Assembly: GCA_026712715.1 (NCBI GenBank)
Contig: JAPOPW010000057.1
Location: forward strand, 1-46,508
Source: Immundisolibacterales bacterium
GTDB lineage: Bacteria > Pseudomonadota > Gammaproteobacteria > HK1
Reading direction: 5' to 3'
DNA length: 46,508 bases
Below the pieces are notes generated by a model. That model saw only the letters and a list, made by a program, of their open reading frames with translations. It was not told the DNA's origin and made no database searches. Positions 33,746-42,733 of this stretch are shown in pieces. The position numbers and the translations under genes were made by a program. Numbering within the stretch: position 1 is the stretch's first letter; every line of letters begins with the position of its first letter.

Positions 33746-34522
33746 TCAGCTCATCACCTCGCCGCCGTCGATGTTGAGGGTCTGTCCGCTCATGTGATCG
33801 GAGGCGGCGGACGCGAGGAACCCCGCGACGGCGGCGATGTCGTTCGGGGTCGCGGCCCGCCCGGTGGGCACGCGGCGCACCCGCCGGCGTTTCGGTTCCC
33901 CGACCTCCATCCCCCGTTGCTTCGCGGTCTGCTCGTCGATGAGCGTCCACATGTCCGTGTCGACCATGCCGGGGGCGAGGGCGTTCACGGTGACCCCGGT
34001 CCTCGCGAGCGACGCGGCCATCGAGCGGGTGAGGGACATTACGGCCGCCTTGCTCGCGGCATAGGCCGCGCTGTACGGAATCCCGAGACGGGCGGCGATG
34101 GATGCGGTGTTGACGATCTTGCCGCGGCCCCGCTCCACCATGTGGCGCGCGACCACCTGTCCGCACAGGAACACGCCCTTCGCGTTGACGGCCATGATCC
34201 GGTCGAAGTCCTCGTCCTCGATGTCGAGGAAGTCGTGCACCTTGATGATGCCCGCGTTGTTGAAGAGGATGTCGATGGCGCCGAGCTCCCGGACGGTGGT
34301 GTCGACCATCCGCTCGACGGCGGACCGGTCGGTGACGTCGATGGTGAGGCCGAGCGCGCGCCGCCCGTGCGCCTCCACCGCTTGCACCGCCTGCGCAAGC
34401 TCCGTTTCGCGAACGTCGACGATCGCCACGTCCGCCCCGTCCTGCGCCACGCGCTCGGCGATCGCTCGCCCGATGCCGCGCGCGCCACCCGTGACGAGCG
34501 CCACCTGTCCGTCAAGACTCAT
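33746..34522 (-). CDS. Short-chain dehydrogenase/reductase
   Basis: 258 aa; the ATG at 34522 follows GGAGGAAG. TGGARGIG (11-18), NNAG (88-91), Ser141, Tyr154 and Lys158 (YAASK) are present, so it is a complete classical SDR. DVRET places Asp36 at the end of beta-2, suggesting NAD(H) preference. The 3' end is convergent with the small coiled-coil gene. Substrate unknown. Confidence 0.94.
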   Translation of the reverse strand: MSLDGQVALVTGGARGIGRAIAERVAQDGADVAIVDVRETELAQAVQAVEAHGRRALGLTIDVTDRSAVERMVDTTVRELGAIDILFNNAGIIKVHDFLDIEDEDFDRIMAVNAKGVFLCGQVVARHMVERGRGKIVNTASIAARLGIPYSAAYAASKAAVMSLTRSMAASLARTGVTVNALAPGMVDTDMWTLIDEQTAKQRGMEVGEPKRRRVRRVPTGRAATPNDIAAVAGFLASAASDHMSGQTLNIDGGEVMS

Positions 34523-34734
34523 CTTCTTCCTCCTGCTTCGATTCTCGTGACACGGGTCCCGCGCGCTGACGCCCGCCTGCCCATCCCTTTCCCGTCCGAC
34601 CGGCGAAGGACGTGCCTCGCGCTTCGGCCGGCAGCTTCCGGCCCCCGTCCGGCACCGCTCGTCGGCACGCCTTCGCAATCGCGTCCGGGCGGCTACACTT
34701 TGCCACAGGATCCGGAGCCGCCGGGACGGACGCG

Positions 34735-35406
34735 ATGGCCGGGGACGACGACCGCAGCACCGAACGGGCCGAAATGGTCGAGCAGATCATGCTGCACGGC
34801 CAGGTGGCGGCCGGTGAGCGGGGCGGCATCACGCTCTCGCCGCGGGTGCTCCAGGCGATGGGAACGGTGCCCCGGCACGAGTTCGTGCCGGAAGAGGTTT
34901 CGGAGTTCGCCTATGCCGATTCGCCACTTCCCATCGGCCAGGGAAAGACCATCTCGCAACCGTTCATCGTGGCCCTCATGGTCGAGCTCCTCGACATCCA
35001 GCCCGAGGATCGGGTGCTCGAGGTCGGGACCGGCCTCGGCTATCACGCCGCGGTCCTCGCCTCGCTCGCCGGCGAGGTGTACACCGTGGAGCTGATTCCG
35101 GAGCTCGCCGAATCCGCCGCCGGCCGCCTCGTCCGGGCCGGCGCCGCGAACGTCACGGTGCGGGCCGGAGACGGCGGGCGCGGATGGAAGGAGCACGCCC
35201 CGTTCGACAAGATCAGCGCGGCGGCGGCACCCGAGCACGTTCCGCCCGCGCTTCTCGAGCAGCTTCGGCCCGGCGGGCGTCTCGTGCTGCCGCTCGGTCC
35301 GTTCGACGAGCAGACCCTGGTGCTCATGACCCGGGACGAGGACGGGGACACGACGACGACGCGGATCCTGCCGGTGCGCTTCTCGACTCTCACCCTCACC
35401 CACTGA
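34735..35406 (+). CDS. pcm: Protein-L-isoaspartate O-methyltransferase
   Basis: 223 aa. The ATG at 34735 is preferred; an earlier in-frame start would add a low-complexity lead. Motifs IGQGKTISQPFIVALMVELL and VLEVGTGLGYHAAVLASL (SAM-binding) and YTVELIPELAESA define PCMT enzymes, which methylate isoaspartyl residues in damaged proteins. Thr/Ser in TISQP is the conserved substrate-side residue. A -35-like TTCGCA (34672-34677) and -10-like TACACT (34694-34699), 16 bp apart, could be its promoter. Confidence 0.93.
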   Translation: MAGDDDRSTERAEMVEQIMLHGQVAAGERGGITLSPRVLQAMGTVPRHEFVPEEVSEFAYADSPLPIGQGKTISQPFIVALMVELLDIQPEDRVLEVGTGLGYHAAVLASLAGEVYTVELIPELAESAAGRLVRAGAANVTVRAGDGGRGWKEHAPFDKISAAAAPEHVPPALLEQLRPGGRLVLPLGPFDEQTLVLMTRDEDGDTTTTRILPVRFSTLTLTH

Positions 35407-35437
35407 GCGTTTGCGCATCACGACGGAGAACGACGAC

Positions 35438-36355
35438 ATGGGCGAACGGATGCTCGAAGGCAAGGTCATCCTGGTTACCGGCGCGGGGCGCGGGATTGGA
35501 CGCGACATCTCGATCCTGGCCGCGCGGCACGGCGCGAAGGTGGTGGTGAACGACCTTGGGGGAACCGAGAAGGGCGAGGGTGGCGATCGCGTGCCGGCCC
35601 TCGAGGCGGTCGCCGAGATCCGGGACGCGGGCGGCGAGGCGGTCGCCAACTTCGACTCCGTCACGGACTTCGCGGCGGCCGAGAACATGGTCGCCCAGGC
35701 GGTTGGCGAGTTCGGGCGCCTCGACGGGGTGGTCAACAACGCGGGGATCCTCCGCGACGTCATCTTTCACCGGATGACCGAGGACGACTGGGATGCGGTC
35801 ATCGGCGTGCATCTCAAGGGCTCGTTCAACGTGGCGCGGGCCGCCGCGACCCACTTCCGCGCCCGCGAGGCGGGCGCGTTCGTGCACATGACCTCCACGT
35901 CGGGGCTCGTCGGCAACTTCGGACAGGCGAACTACGCGGCCGCCAAGCTCGGCATCGTCGGGCTCTCGAAGTCGATCGCGCTCGACATGGCGCGCTTCAA
36001 CGTGCGCTCGAACTGCATCTCCCCCTTCGCCTGGAGCCGGCTCATCGGCACCATCCCCATCGCCGACGATGCGCAGGCGGCCCGCGTCGAGAAGATCAAG
36101 CAGATGACCCCGGCCAAGATCGCGCCCGTCGCGGTGTTCCTCCTCTCCGAAGCCGCGGCAGGGGTGAGCGGCCAGATCTTCGCGGTGCGCAACAACGAGA
36201 TCCTCCTCATGAGCCAGTCACGGCCGCTCCGCTCGGTGCAGCGATCGGACGGCTGGACTCCCGAGGCGGTGGCGGAGCATGCCCATCCCGCCCTCGCCGC
36301 CCACTACTTCCCTCTCGACCGGAGCCAGGACGTCTTCCACTGGGATCCCGTCTGA
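35438..36355 (+). CDS. Short-chain dehydrogenase, MFE-2/hydroxyacyl-CoA dehydrogenase-like
   Basis: 305 aa. CGGAGAA lies upstream of the ATG at 35438. TGAGRGIG (14-21), the FGRLDGVVNNAGILRD (92-107) and NYAAAK (Tyr166, Lys170) are typical of the SDR subgroup of the peroxisomal MFE-2 type, which oxidises 3-hydroxyacyl-CoA thioesters. A C-terminal extension of about 50 residues with HPALAAHYFPLDRSQDVFHW is outside the core. It lies 31 bp after pcm. Confidence 0.9.
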   Translation: MGERMLEGKVILVTGAGRGIGRDISILAARHGAKVVVNDLGGTEKGEGGDRVPALEAVAEIRDAGGEAVANFDSVTDFAAAENMVAQAVGEFGRLDGVVNNAGILRDVIFHRMTEDDWDAVIGVHLKGSFNVARAAATHFRAREAGAFVHMTSTSGLVGNFGQANYAAAKLGIVGLSKSIALDMARFNVRSNCISPFAWSRLIGTIPIADDAQAARVEKIKQMTPAKIAPVAVFLLSEAAAGVSGQIFAVRNNEILLMSQSRPLRSVQRSDGWTPEAVAEHAHPALAAHYFPLDRSQDVFHWDPV

Positions 36356-36549
36356 GCGCTCGAGCACTCGACCCCGGCACGAGATCGGGTCGCTGCGCGG
36401 TGACCTGACGGGGCTTCCGGAGACGTTCCTGCATTGCCGGCGAGCCGGCCCGGGATTCGCGAATGGACGGCCCATCCGGAGGAGAGGGTGAGTGCGCTCG
36501 CCGGCAAATGGCCGCCGAAGCCGGCCGGGAGCGCGGCCCGGCACCGCTT

Positions 36550-37761
36550 TCAGACCGACGGGCGCGGCCGCGGACCGGAGGGGGTCCCGGCTCCACCACG
36601 TCGCACGAGCTCACGCAGCGTGCGGACGGTGGCCGTGTCGCCCGAGGTGTCGACCCTCGCGAGACCGGCCGGCTGGGGCTTGCGCAGCACCTGGTCCACG
36701 GCGCCGGCAATGGACCGTGCATCGAGCCGGTCCTCGCCGACCACCTCGATGAGCCCCTGCGCGGCGAGAAGGTTCGCGCGCAGGGTCTGCTCGCTCTCGA
36801 GCCCGCCCGCGTAGGGCACGACGACCGCCCGGACCCCTGCGTCCAGCACCTCCATCAGGGTGTTGTACCCCCCCTGGGAAATGGACAGGCGCGCGCCGCC
36901 GAGCAGGGTCCGGAAGTCCGGGCGGAACCGCTCGACGACCACCCCGTCCGGCGCGCGCGAGGCGAGCGACCGGAACTCCGACTCCGGCAGGTTCGCTCCC
37001 GCCAGCAGGCGCCAGCCGAGATCCGCCAGCCGGGTCAGGGGACGGGCCGCGAGCGCCGCTTCGAGGAGCCTTCCACCCACCGCGCCGCCGCCCGCGGAGA
37101 CGATGACCTCGCCCTCTCCCCCCGCGGCGTCTCGCCCGGGGCGCGCCGGCGGTCCATCGGACCGCGCCACCACGTAGCCGGTGTAGGCGATCCGGTCCGC
37201 AATCTCGGCCGCGTGGGGGAAGGTCGCGTCGAACGTGACGAAACGCGGGTCGCCGTGCACGAGGACCCGGTCGTAGTACCGGCGCACGAGCTCGAGCATC
37301 TCCCGGTTGCGCTCGGGCTTCGGCGACTCCACGAGGATGTCCCGCACCGAGCACACGATTCGCGGCCGTCCGCGGCGCGCGCGCTCCTCGGCGCAGCGAT
37401 CGAGGAGCGGCAGCAGCTCGAACCGGAGCTGGCGGCGGCCGAACGGAAAGAGCTCGGTGACGACGACGTCCGGCCGCAGCTCCTCGTAGAGAGTGAGCAA
37501 CCGGTCGCGACGACGGGCCTTCCACGCATCGCCGGCCGGGCTTCCGTGCTCGTCGATGAGCTGCTTGAAACGGCGATCGGCGACCCGTGCGGCGGGAAGC
37601 TGCGCGAGGCGCGCCCGGCCGAAGTCGATCCCGGGTACCGGCTCGCCGCCCGATGCGACGGTGACCTCGAAGCCGTCCCCGGCGAGCGCGCGGGCGAGGG
37701 TCGCGGTGCGGGTGAGGTGCCCGATCCCGAGCAGGTGCTGGACGTGGAAGAGGACGATCAA
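36550..37761 (-). CDS. Glycosyltransferase, MurG-like (GT28 C-terminal type)
   Basis: 403 aa from a TTG at 37761, chosen because TTGA overlaps the stop of the NUDIX gene by 4 nt and begins IVLFHVQHLLGIGHLTRTAT, the glycosyltransferase N-terminal GGGxxGH-like loop. The C-terminal half has VIVSAGGGAVGG, LSISQGGYNTLMEVLDAGVR and VVPYAGGLESEQTLRA, the nucleotide-sugar-binding region of MurG/COG4671-type enzymes. The acceptor and sugar are unknown. An unusual TTG start implies coupling to nudC. Confidence 0.85.
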   Translation of the reverse strand: MIVLFHVQHLLGIGHLTRTATLARALAGDGFEVTVASGGEPVPGIDFGRARLAQLPAARVADRRFKQLIDEHGSPAGDAWKARRRDRLLTLYEELRPDVVVTELFPFGRRQLRFELLPLLDRCAEERARRGRPRIVCSVRDILVESPKPERNREMLELVRRYYDRVLVHGDPRFVTFDATFPHAAEIADRIAYTGYVVARSDGPPARPGRDAAGGEGEVIVSAGGGAVGGRLLEAALAARPLTRLADLGWRLLAGANLPESEFRSLASRAPDGVVVERFRPDFRTLLGGARLSISQGGYNTLMEVLDAGVRAVVVPYAGGLESEQTLRANLLAAQGLIEVVGEDRLDARSIAGAVDQVLRKPQPAGLARVDTSGDTATVRTLRELVRRGGAGTPSGPRPRPSV

Positions 37762-38681
37762 GCCGCCAGCCAAGCCCGGATCAGATGGTGGGCGATGGCG
37801 ATGGGCTGCGGAACGCTCAGCACCTCGCTCCGGCCCGCAAGGGCCTCGACAATCTCGTTCCGCGTGAACCACCGCGCGTCCTCGATCTCCTCGGGATCGA
37901 CCGCGATCTCGTCGCTCAGTCCCTCGGCGAGGCAGCCCAGCATGAGGGACCCGGGAAACGGCCACGGCTGGGAGAACAGGTAGCGGACCTCCCCGACCCG
38001 GATCCCCGCCTCCTCCCCGACCTCGCGCCGCACCGCCTCCTCGACCGACTCGCCGGGCTCCATGAATCCCGCCAGGGCCGAGTATAGGTTGCCGGGGAAG
38101 CGCCCGGAACGGCCGAGCAGCGCCCGGCCGCCCCGCGACACCACCACGATGACCACGGGGTCGGTCCGCGGGAAGTGCTCCGCTGCGCACGCGGTGCAGG
38201 AGCGGGACCCTCCTCCGTTGCGCACCGTCGTCTCGCCGCCGCAGACGGCGCAGAAAGGGTGGCGTTCATGCCATCCGAGAAGGCTCCTCGCCTGCGTCGC
38301 GATGGCCGCATCGCCCACCGGCAGGCTGGGTGCCGCGGTGCGAAGACCCTGGAACTCGACCCCGGTTCCAAGACCGAAGCGTTCGGCGGCCGGTTCCGGA
38401 CATCCGGAGACGTCGACCGCGAAACGAGGGTCGTCGCCGTCCAGGCCGAGCAGGATCGGATCGCCCGCCTCCTCCATCCAATCACCGCGCCGCGCCCACG
38501 CGAGTCGATGGTTCGCGGCGGAGTCCGGCCCCGCGGTCACCGGCACCTTGAGCCGCAGGACGGGAAGGAATCGCGCCCGTTCGCCGGCGAGGGCGTCGCC
38601 GAGCCAAGCCGGATCGCGCCGCTCGTTCCCGGCCCGATGGAGCGGATTCCCCGCAAGCGGCATGACGGGCGCGGTCACCAC
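37758..38681 (-). CDS. nudC: NAD(H) pyrophosphatase, NUDIX family
   Basis: 307 aa. A zinc ribbon (Cys144, Cys147, Cys162, Cys165) precedes the Nudix box GFMEPGESVEEAVRREVGEE (205-224) AGI, and the SQPWPFP motif (237-243) is diagnostic of NudC, which hydrolyses NADH and can remove NAD caps from RNA. Starts at GTG 38681 with GGAG upstream; a second GTG (38678) is possible. Downstream glycosyltransferase overlaps by 4 nt. Confidence 0.94.
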   Translation of the reverse strand: MVTAPVMPLAGNPLHRAGNERRDPAWLGDALAGERARFLPVLRLKVPVTAGPDSAANHRLAWARRGDWMEEAGDPILLGLDGDDPRFAVDVSGCPEPAAERFGLGTGVEFQGLRTAAPSLPVGDAAIATQARSLLGWHERHPFCAVCGGETTVRNGGGSRSCTACAAEHFPRTDPVVIVVVSRGGRALLGRSGRFPGNLYSALAGFMEPGESVEEAVRREVGEEAGIRVGEVRYLFSQPWPFPGSLMLGCLAEGLSDEIAVDPEEIEDARWFTRNEIVEALAGRSEVLSVPQPIAIAHHLIRAWLAA

Positions 38682-38886
38682 GAGGTCTCCGCAATCTGCG
38701 GTGCCGCCCGGGCGGAGCGGCGACGCGCCGGATCATTGCCTCCGGCGCGGGACGAATGCATGGGAACCGGGCGGGCCTGCCGACGGCACGGACCGGGGCC
38801 GTGCGTCGCAGTCCGGGAGCGACCGCGCCGAGGCGCCCGGCGCGCCGGCGGGCGCCGGCCGCCGCCATCCGGCGAGAAGCGGCGGA

Positions 38887-39762
38887 TCACGTGCCGGGGC
38901 CGGAGACGTCGCGAACCGTGAGCGGCTCACCGGTCGTTCCGCGGTCCACCCCGGCCGCCCGCAGCATCCGGTTCTCCTCGCCGCTGCCGAAGATGTCGGG
39001 CCCCTTCGCGAGGATGCCGCCGTCCACCACCAGCACCTGCCCGGTAATGAAGACCGCATCGGGGGACGCGAGAAAGGCCGCGGCGGCGGCGATATCGGCC
39101 GGCCGGCCCGGATCGGGCCACGGTTGGCGTCCGAGCGCGAACTGCTCCCCGCGGTCCGACCGGCCGCGATGGAAGAGCTCGGTCATGATCATGCCGGGCG
39201 CGATCGCGTTGACCCTGACCCGGTGCGGCGCCATCTCGAGGGCGACGGAGCGGGTGAGGTTAGCGACCGCCGCCTTGGCCGCGGAGTAGCAGTGCGAGCC
39301 CGCCCCGCCGCCGAGTCCCGCCACCGACGCGGTCGAGAGCAGCGCTCCGCCCTGGCCCTGTCGCTTGAGCACCCGCGCCCCGTGCTTGAGGCCGAGGAAG
39401 ACGCCGCGCACGAGCACCTCCATCGAGAAGTCCCACTCCTCGACCTGCGTCTCCGTCACCGGCCCGAACGCGCCGCCGATCCCGGCGTTGTTGAAAACGC
39501 AGTCAAGACGCCCGAACTCGTCGCGGGCGCACTCGATCGCGGCCCGGACCTCGGCTTCCGCAGTGACGTCGGTGCGGACGAATCGAACCTCGTCTCTGTG
39601 CCCCTCGCCGGCCGCGAGCTCGAGCGTCCGCGCCCCGTTCTCCGGATTGAGGTCCGCGACCACCACCCTCGCGCCTTCGCGCAGAAAGCGGAGCACGGTC
39701 TCGCGGCCGATACCGTTTCCGCCGCCGGTGATGACCGCCGCCTGTCCTTCGAGTTTTCCCAT
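38887..39762 (-). CDS. Short-chain dehydrogenase/reductase
   Basis: 291 aa. TGGGNGIG (12-19), NNAG (91-94), Ser143/146 region, Tyr159 and Lys163 (YSAAK) make a classical SDR. Asp37 at the end of beta-2 (VVVADLN) suggests NAD(H). The C-terminal tail beyond the usual VDGG (FGSGEENRMLRAAGVDRGTT) is about 35 residues longer than normal. Weak ribosome-binding site. Same strand as the class IV aminotransferase upstream, with a 168-bp gap. Confidence 0.92.
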   Translation of the reverse strand: MGKLEGQAAVITGGGNGIGRETVLRFLREGARVVVADLNPENGARTLELAAGEGHRDEVRFVRTDVTAEAEVRAAIECARDEFGRLDCVFNNAGIGGAFGPVTETQVEEWDFSMEVLVRGVFLGLKHGARVLKRQGQGGALLSTASVAGLGGGAGSHCYSAAKAAVANLTRSVALEMAPHRVRVNAIAPGMIMTELFHRGRSDRGEQFALGRQPWPDPGRPADIAAAAAFLASPDAVFITGQVLVVDGGILAKGPDIFGSGEENRMLRAAGVDRGTTGEPLTVRDVSGPGT

Positions 39763-39930
39763 CCTGTCGTCCGTCCAACCGATGTCCCGTCCGTCGTCGA
39801 CGGACGTGCCGCCTCCTTATGGAGTCCGTCTTCTGCGAAGCTGTGGCCCGCCGGCCGAACGCCGGTCCACCGGCCGCGATGCCGGCGACCGGCCGCCCGA
39901 ACCCGACCGTCCCGGCGCCGCGCGCCCGTT

Positions 39931-40911
39931 TCAATAGTCGACCGGGGTTCCGTGCCAGCCCTCGTCGTGCTTGCGCCAGTAGAGGTCGCGGACCCGGGTC
40001 GTGAGTGGTCCCGGCGCGCCGTTGGAGAGGATCCGATCGTCGATCCGGGTGACCGGGATCACCCCGCCCGCCGTGGAGGACAAGAACGCTTCGTCCGCCT
40101 CGCGCAAGCTGTCCGCGGACACCGTCCCGTACTCGAATCCGACCCCGAGCTCCGCACAGAGCTCCTCGACCGTGCGGCGCGTGATGCCACCGAGGACGGT
40201 CCCCTCCGGAGTGGTGACCCGGCCGCCCTGCACCCGAAACACGTTGAAGCCCGGGCCCTCGGACACGTTGCCGTCGAGGTCGGAGAGCGCCACCGTGTCG
40301 CCGCCCCGTTCCTGCGCCTCGAAAAGGCCGCGGTTGAGGTCCCCCCAGTGAAAGTTCTTCGCGGTCGGATCGACGCTCGCGGGCGGGATGCGCGGAATGG
40401 AGGACAGGATAAGGTGGATTCCCCGCTCCTGGCGTTCCGGAGGGATAATCCAGACGAACGGAATCGCGAACGCGAAGAACGTGTTGCGGCAGGTGCGGGG
40501 GTCCCGCGAGCCGGGCGCCGGCTGCCCGCGGGTGCAGGCGAGCTTGACGTAAGCGTCGCGAAGCCCGCTCCGGCGGACGCACTCCATCAGCACCTCCCGC
40601 AGCGCTTCGCGCTCGAGGCCCGGGTCGAGGCGCATGAGCCCGCAGGAGCGCTCGAAGCGGTCGAGATGGTCTTCGAGCCGGAAGAAGCTGCCCTTCCACA
40701 CGTGCACCACGTCGTAGGTCGTGTCGTTGCGCGCGAACCCCCAGTCGAGGACCGAAATTCGGGCCTCCGCCACCGGGACGTAGCGGCCGTCGCAGAAGGC
40801 GACCCCGCTCTCTTCCCCGTTGGTCGCGACGGACACGCCCGCCTCCGCGACGGAGAATTCCTGCCTCGGGGCACCGTTCCCCTGACCGATGTGCGGGCGG
40901 TTCGTTTCCAT
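39931..40911 (-). CDS. Class IV aminotransferase (branched-chain/D-amino acid type)
   Basis: 326 aa; the ATG at 40911 follows GGAGGAAAG. Fold-type IV features are DGRYVPVAEARISVLDWGF, the PLP Lys185 in PTAKNFHWGDLNRGL, and LDGNVSEGPGFNVFRV with the conserved Glu. C-terminal VLGGITRRTVEELCAELGV and STAGGVIPVTRIDDR complete the domain. It may transaminate branched-chain or D-amino acids, or act as an (R)-amine transaminase. Divergent from the Gfo/Idh/MocA gene. Confidence 0.92.
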   Translation of the reverse strand: METNRPHIGQGNGAPRQEFSVAEAGVSVATNGEESGVAFCDGRYVPVAEARISVLDWGFARNDTTYDVVHVWKGSFFRLEDHLDRFERSCGLMRLDPGLEREALREVLMECVRRSGLRDAYVKLACTRGQPAPGSRDPRTCRNTFFAFAIPFVWIIPPERQERGIHLILSSIPRIPPASVDPTAKNFHWGDLNRGLFEAQERGGDTVALSDLDGNVSEGPGFNVFRVQGGRVTTPEGTVLGGITRRTVEELCAELGVGFEYGTVSADSLREADEAFLSSTAGGVIPVTRIDDRILSNGAPGPLTTRVRDLYWRKHDEGWHGTPVDY

Positions 40912-41160
40912 CTTCGCTTTCCTCCGGTGACCGGATACCGGTGACACTCCGCCGAAGGTCGGACCCATCTCCATCACCGCGGCAGAGAATGAACGCCGGC
41001 ATCATACCGCGCCCGTTCGCCCGCTCTATACTCCGCTTCGCGGCCGGCCGCGCGGTGTGGGCACGGTCGCCCCGGCGGGCCGCCCCGCTTCGCGCGGCCG
41101 AGCTCCGCCGGCCGGTCCGGAATTACCGCGCGAAGCACCGCAACTTCGAGGAAACTGACC

Positions 41161-42303
41161 ATGGCCGATCCAGGGGCGAAGGAGAAGATTGGAATCGGGC
41201 TGATCGGAGCGGGCTTCATGGGCAAGTGCCATGCGAACGCCTTCCGCTCCGTGGCGGGGCTGTTCGACCTTCGCGTTGAACCCGAGCTCCGGGTGCTCGC
41301 GGATGTCGACGAGGCGACGGCCCGGCGCTCTGCGGATGCACTCGGCTTCCCGCGCTCGACCGGGGACTGGCGCGAGCTCGCCGGGGACCCGGAGGTCGGC
41401 ATCGTCGCCATCACCGCCCCGAATGCGCTCCACGCGGACATCGCCCTCGCCGCGATCGCGGCGGGACAGTCCGTCTACTGCGAGAAGCCGCTCGCGGTGG
41501 ACATTCCCTCGGCGCGCGCGATGCGCGACGCGGCCGAGGCGGCCGGCACCTGCACGATGGTGGGATTCGGCTACCTGCGCAATCCCATGCTGAAGCTCGC
41601 CCGCGAGATCGTCACGAGCGGGGAGATCGGGGACATCGTCGCGTTCCGCGCGATTCACGCCGAGAACTACATGGCGGACCCGTCCGCACCCCATTCGTTT
41701 CGCACCGATACGGCCGGCGGAGGCGCCCTGTTCGATCTCGGCAGCCACATCGTTTCGATCGGGCGCTTTCTCCTCGGGCCAATCGCATCCGTCAACGGCA
41801 CCCTTGCCACCATCCACGCTCACCGTCCCGTGGCGCCGGGATCGGGCGAGACGCGGCCGGTCGAGGTGGACGACCGCGCGGTGTTTCTCGCCGAGTTCGA
41901 CTCCGGGGTCACCGGCAGCTTCGAAGCCAACTGGGCGGCGTCGGGGCGCAGGATGCAGCTCGCCTTCGAGGTGACGGGCACGCGGGGAGCCATCGCCTTC
42001 AACCAGGAGCGGATGAACGAGCTCCACCTCTACCCCGCCGACGGCGCGACCGGTCGCCACGGGTTCATCCGCATCGAGGCGGGCCCCGAGCACCCGCCCT
42101 ACGGGAACCTCTGCCCGGCCGGAGGGCATCAGCTCGGCTACAACGAGCTCAAGGTCATCGAGGTGGCGGAGTTGCTCGATGCGCTCGCGGGCGGACCGCC
42201 GGCCCATCCCGACTTCGCGGAGGCGTTCGAGGTCCAGCGCACCGTCGACGCGGTGAAGCTCTCCGCCACGGACCGCCGCTGGGTGGAGGTGGCGGGGCTC
42301 TAG
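41161..42303 (+). CDS. Gfo/Idh/MocA-family oxidoreductase
   Basis: 380 aa. An N-terminal Rossmann motif GLIGAGFMGKCHANAF (13-28), the EKPLA motif (108-112) with the catalytic Lys, and GGGALFDLGSHIVSIGRF in the C-terminal alpha/beta domain identify a NAD(P)-dependent sugar/polyol dehydrogenase of the inositol-2-dehydrogenase type. It lies directly upstream of an RbsB/A/C-like sugar importer, suggesting it processes the imported sugar or polyol. Confidence 0.93.
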   Translation: MADPGAKEKIGIGLIGAGFMGKCHANAFRSVAGLFDLRVEPELRVLADVDEATARRSADALGFPRSTGDWRELAGDPEVGIVAITAPNALHADIALAAIAAGQSVYCEKPLAVDIPSARAMRDAAEAAGTCTMVGFGYLRNPMLKLAREIVTSGEIGDIVAFRAIHAENYMADPSAPHSFRTDTAGGGALFDLGSHIVSIGRFLLGPIASVNGTLATIHAHRPVAPGSGETRPVEVDDRAVFLAEFDSGVTGSFEANWAASGRRMQLAFEVTGTRGAIAFNQERMNELHLYPADGATGRHGFIRIEAGPEHPPYGNLCPAGGHQLGYNELKVIEVAELLDALAGGPPAHPDFAEAFEVQRTVDAVKLSATDRRWVEVAGL

Positions 42304-42733
42304 GTCAGCGTTTCCCCGTGTTCGGCGCTTGCCCGACAGGGTCTGCGAATGGTTCGGGCCCGGGCGCCAGGATGCCCCGAAGCTCCATGGCAACGCGAAA
42401 TCCCCCGTGACTTTCCGCGAGGATGAGCCGCGCCGCCAGCAAGAGCGCGAGCGCTCCTTCTCGAGCGCGCACGTATGCGCCGGCTGATGGCGTGGTCGAC
42501 GCTCGCGCGCGCGTTTCGAAACGGAAATGGAGAGCACGGCCCGCCGCCGTGCACGCGGCGGCGGCCTTGGCGAAAGCGACGTGCCACGTGCAGGCCGGAC
42601 ACGCACGGGGCCGTCACCGACCGGCTCCCGGTTGTGACCCTGCCTCAGCGTGTAGTAGGTTGCCGTTGCGCATGGACCACGATGGACGCCATGCCGGCGT
42701 ATCGGAAACCGCACGAAAAAGAGGATCAGCACC
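42304..42733. other. Intergenic region with palindrome and strong hairpin
   Basis: About 430 bp before the sugar-binding protein gene, no credible gene. It has a perfect 12-bp palindrome CGTTTCGAAACG (42512-42523) and, 17 bp on, a hairpin with 9-bp perfect arms CCGCCGCCG / CGGCGGCGG (42541-42549 and 42556-42564) and a 6-nt loop. No U-tract follows, so it is not an obvious terminator. The pair could regulate the importer operon. Confidence 0.5.
42512..42523. promoter_or_regulatory. 12-bp palindrome, candidate operator of sugar importer
   Basis: CGTTTCGAAACG, a perfect 12-bp palindrome about 210 bp upstream of the RbsB-like gene. LacI-type regulators of ribose-type importers bind palindromes with a central CG, which fits, but no regulator gene is in the window. 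Confidence 0.35.

Noticed and set aside
38062..40944. A 960-codon open frame on the plus strand
   Set aside because: It is antisense to nudC, an SDR and a class IV aminotransferase, all with intact catalytic motifs. It has no recognisable domain and reflects stop-poor GC-rich reverse frames.
42541..42564. Hairpin as a rho-independent terminator for the Gfo/Idh/MocA gene
   Set aside because: No T-run follows and it is about 240 bp past that gene's stop codon.
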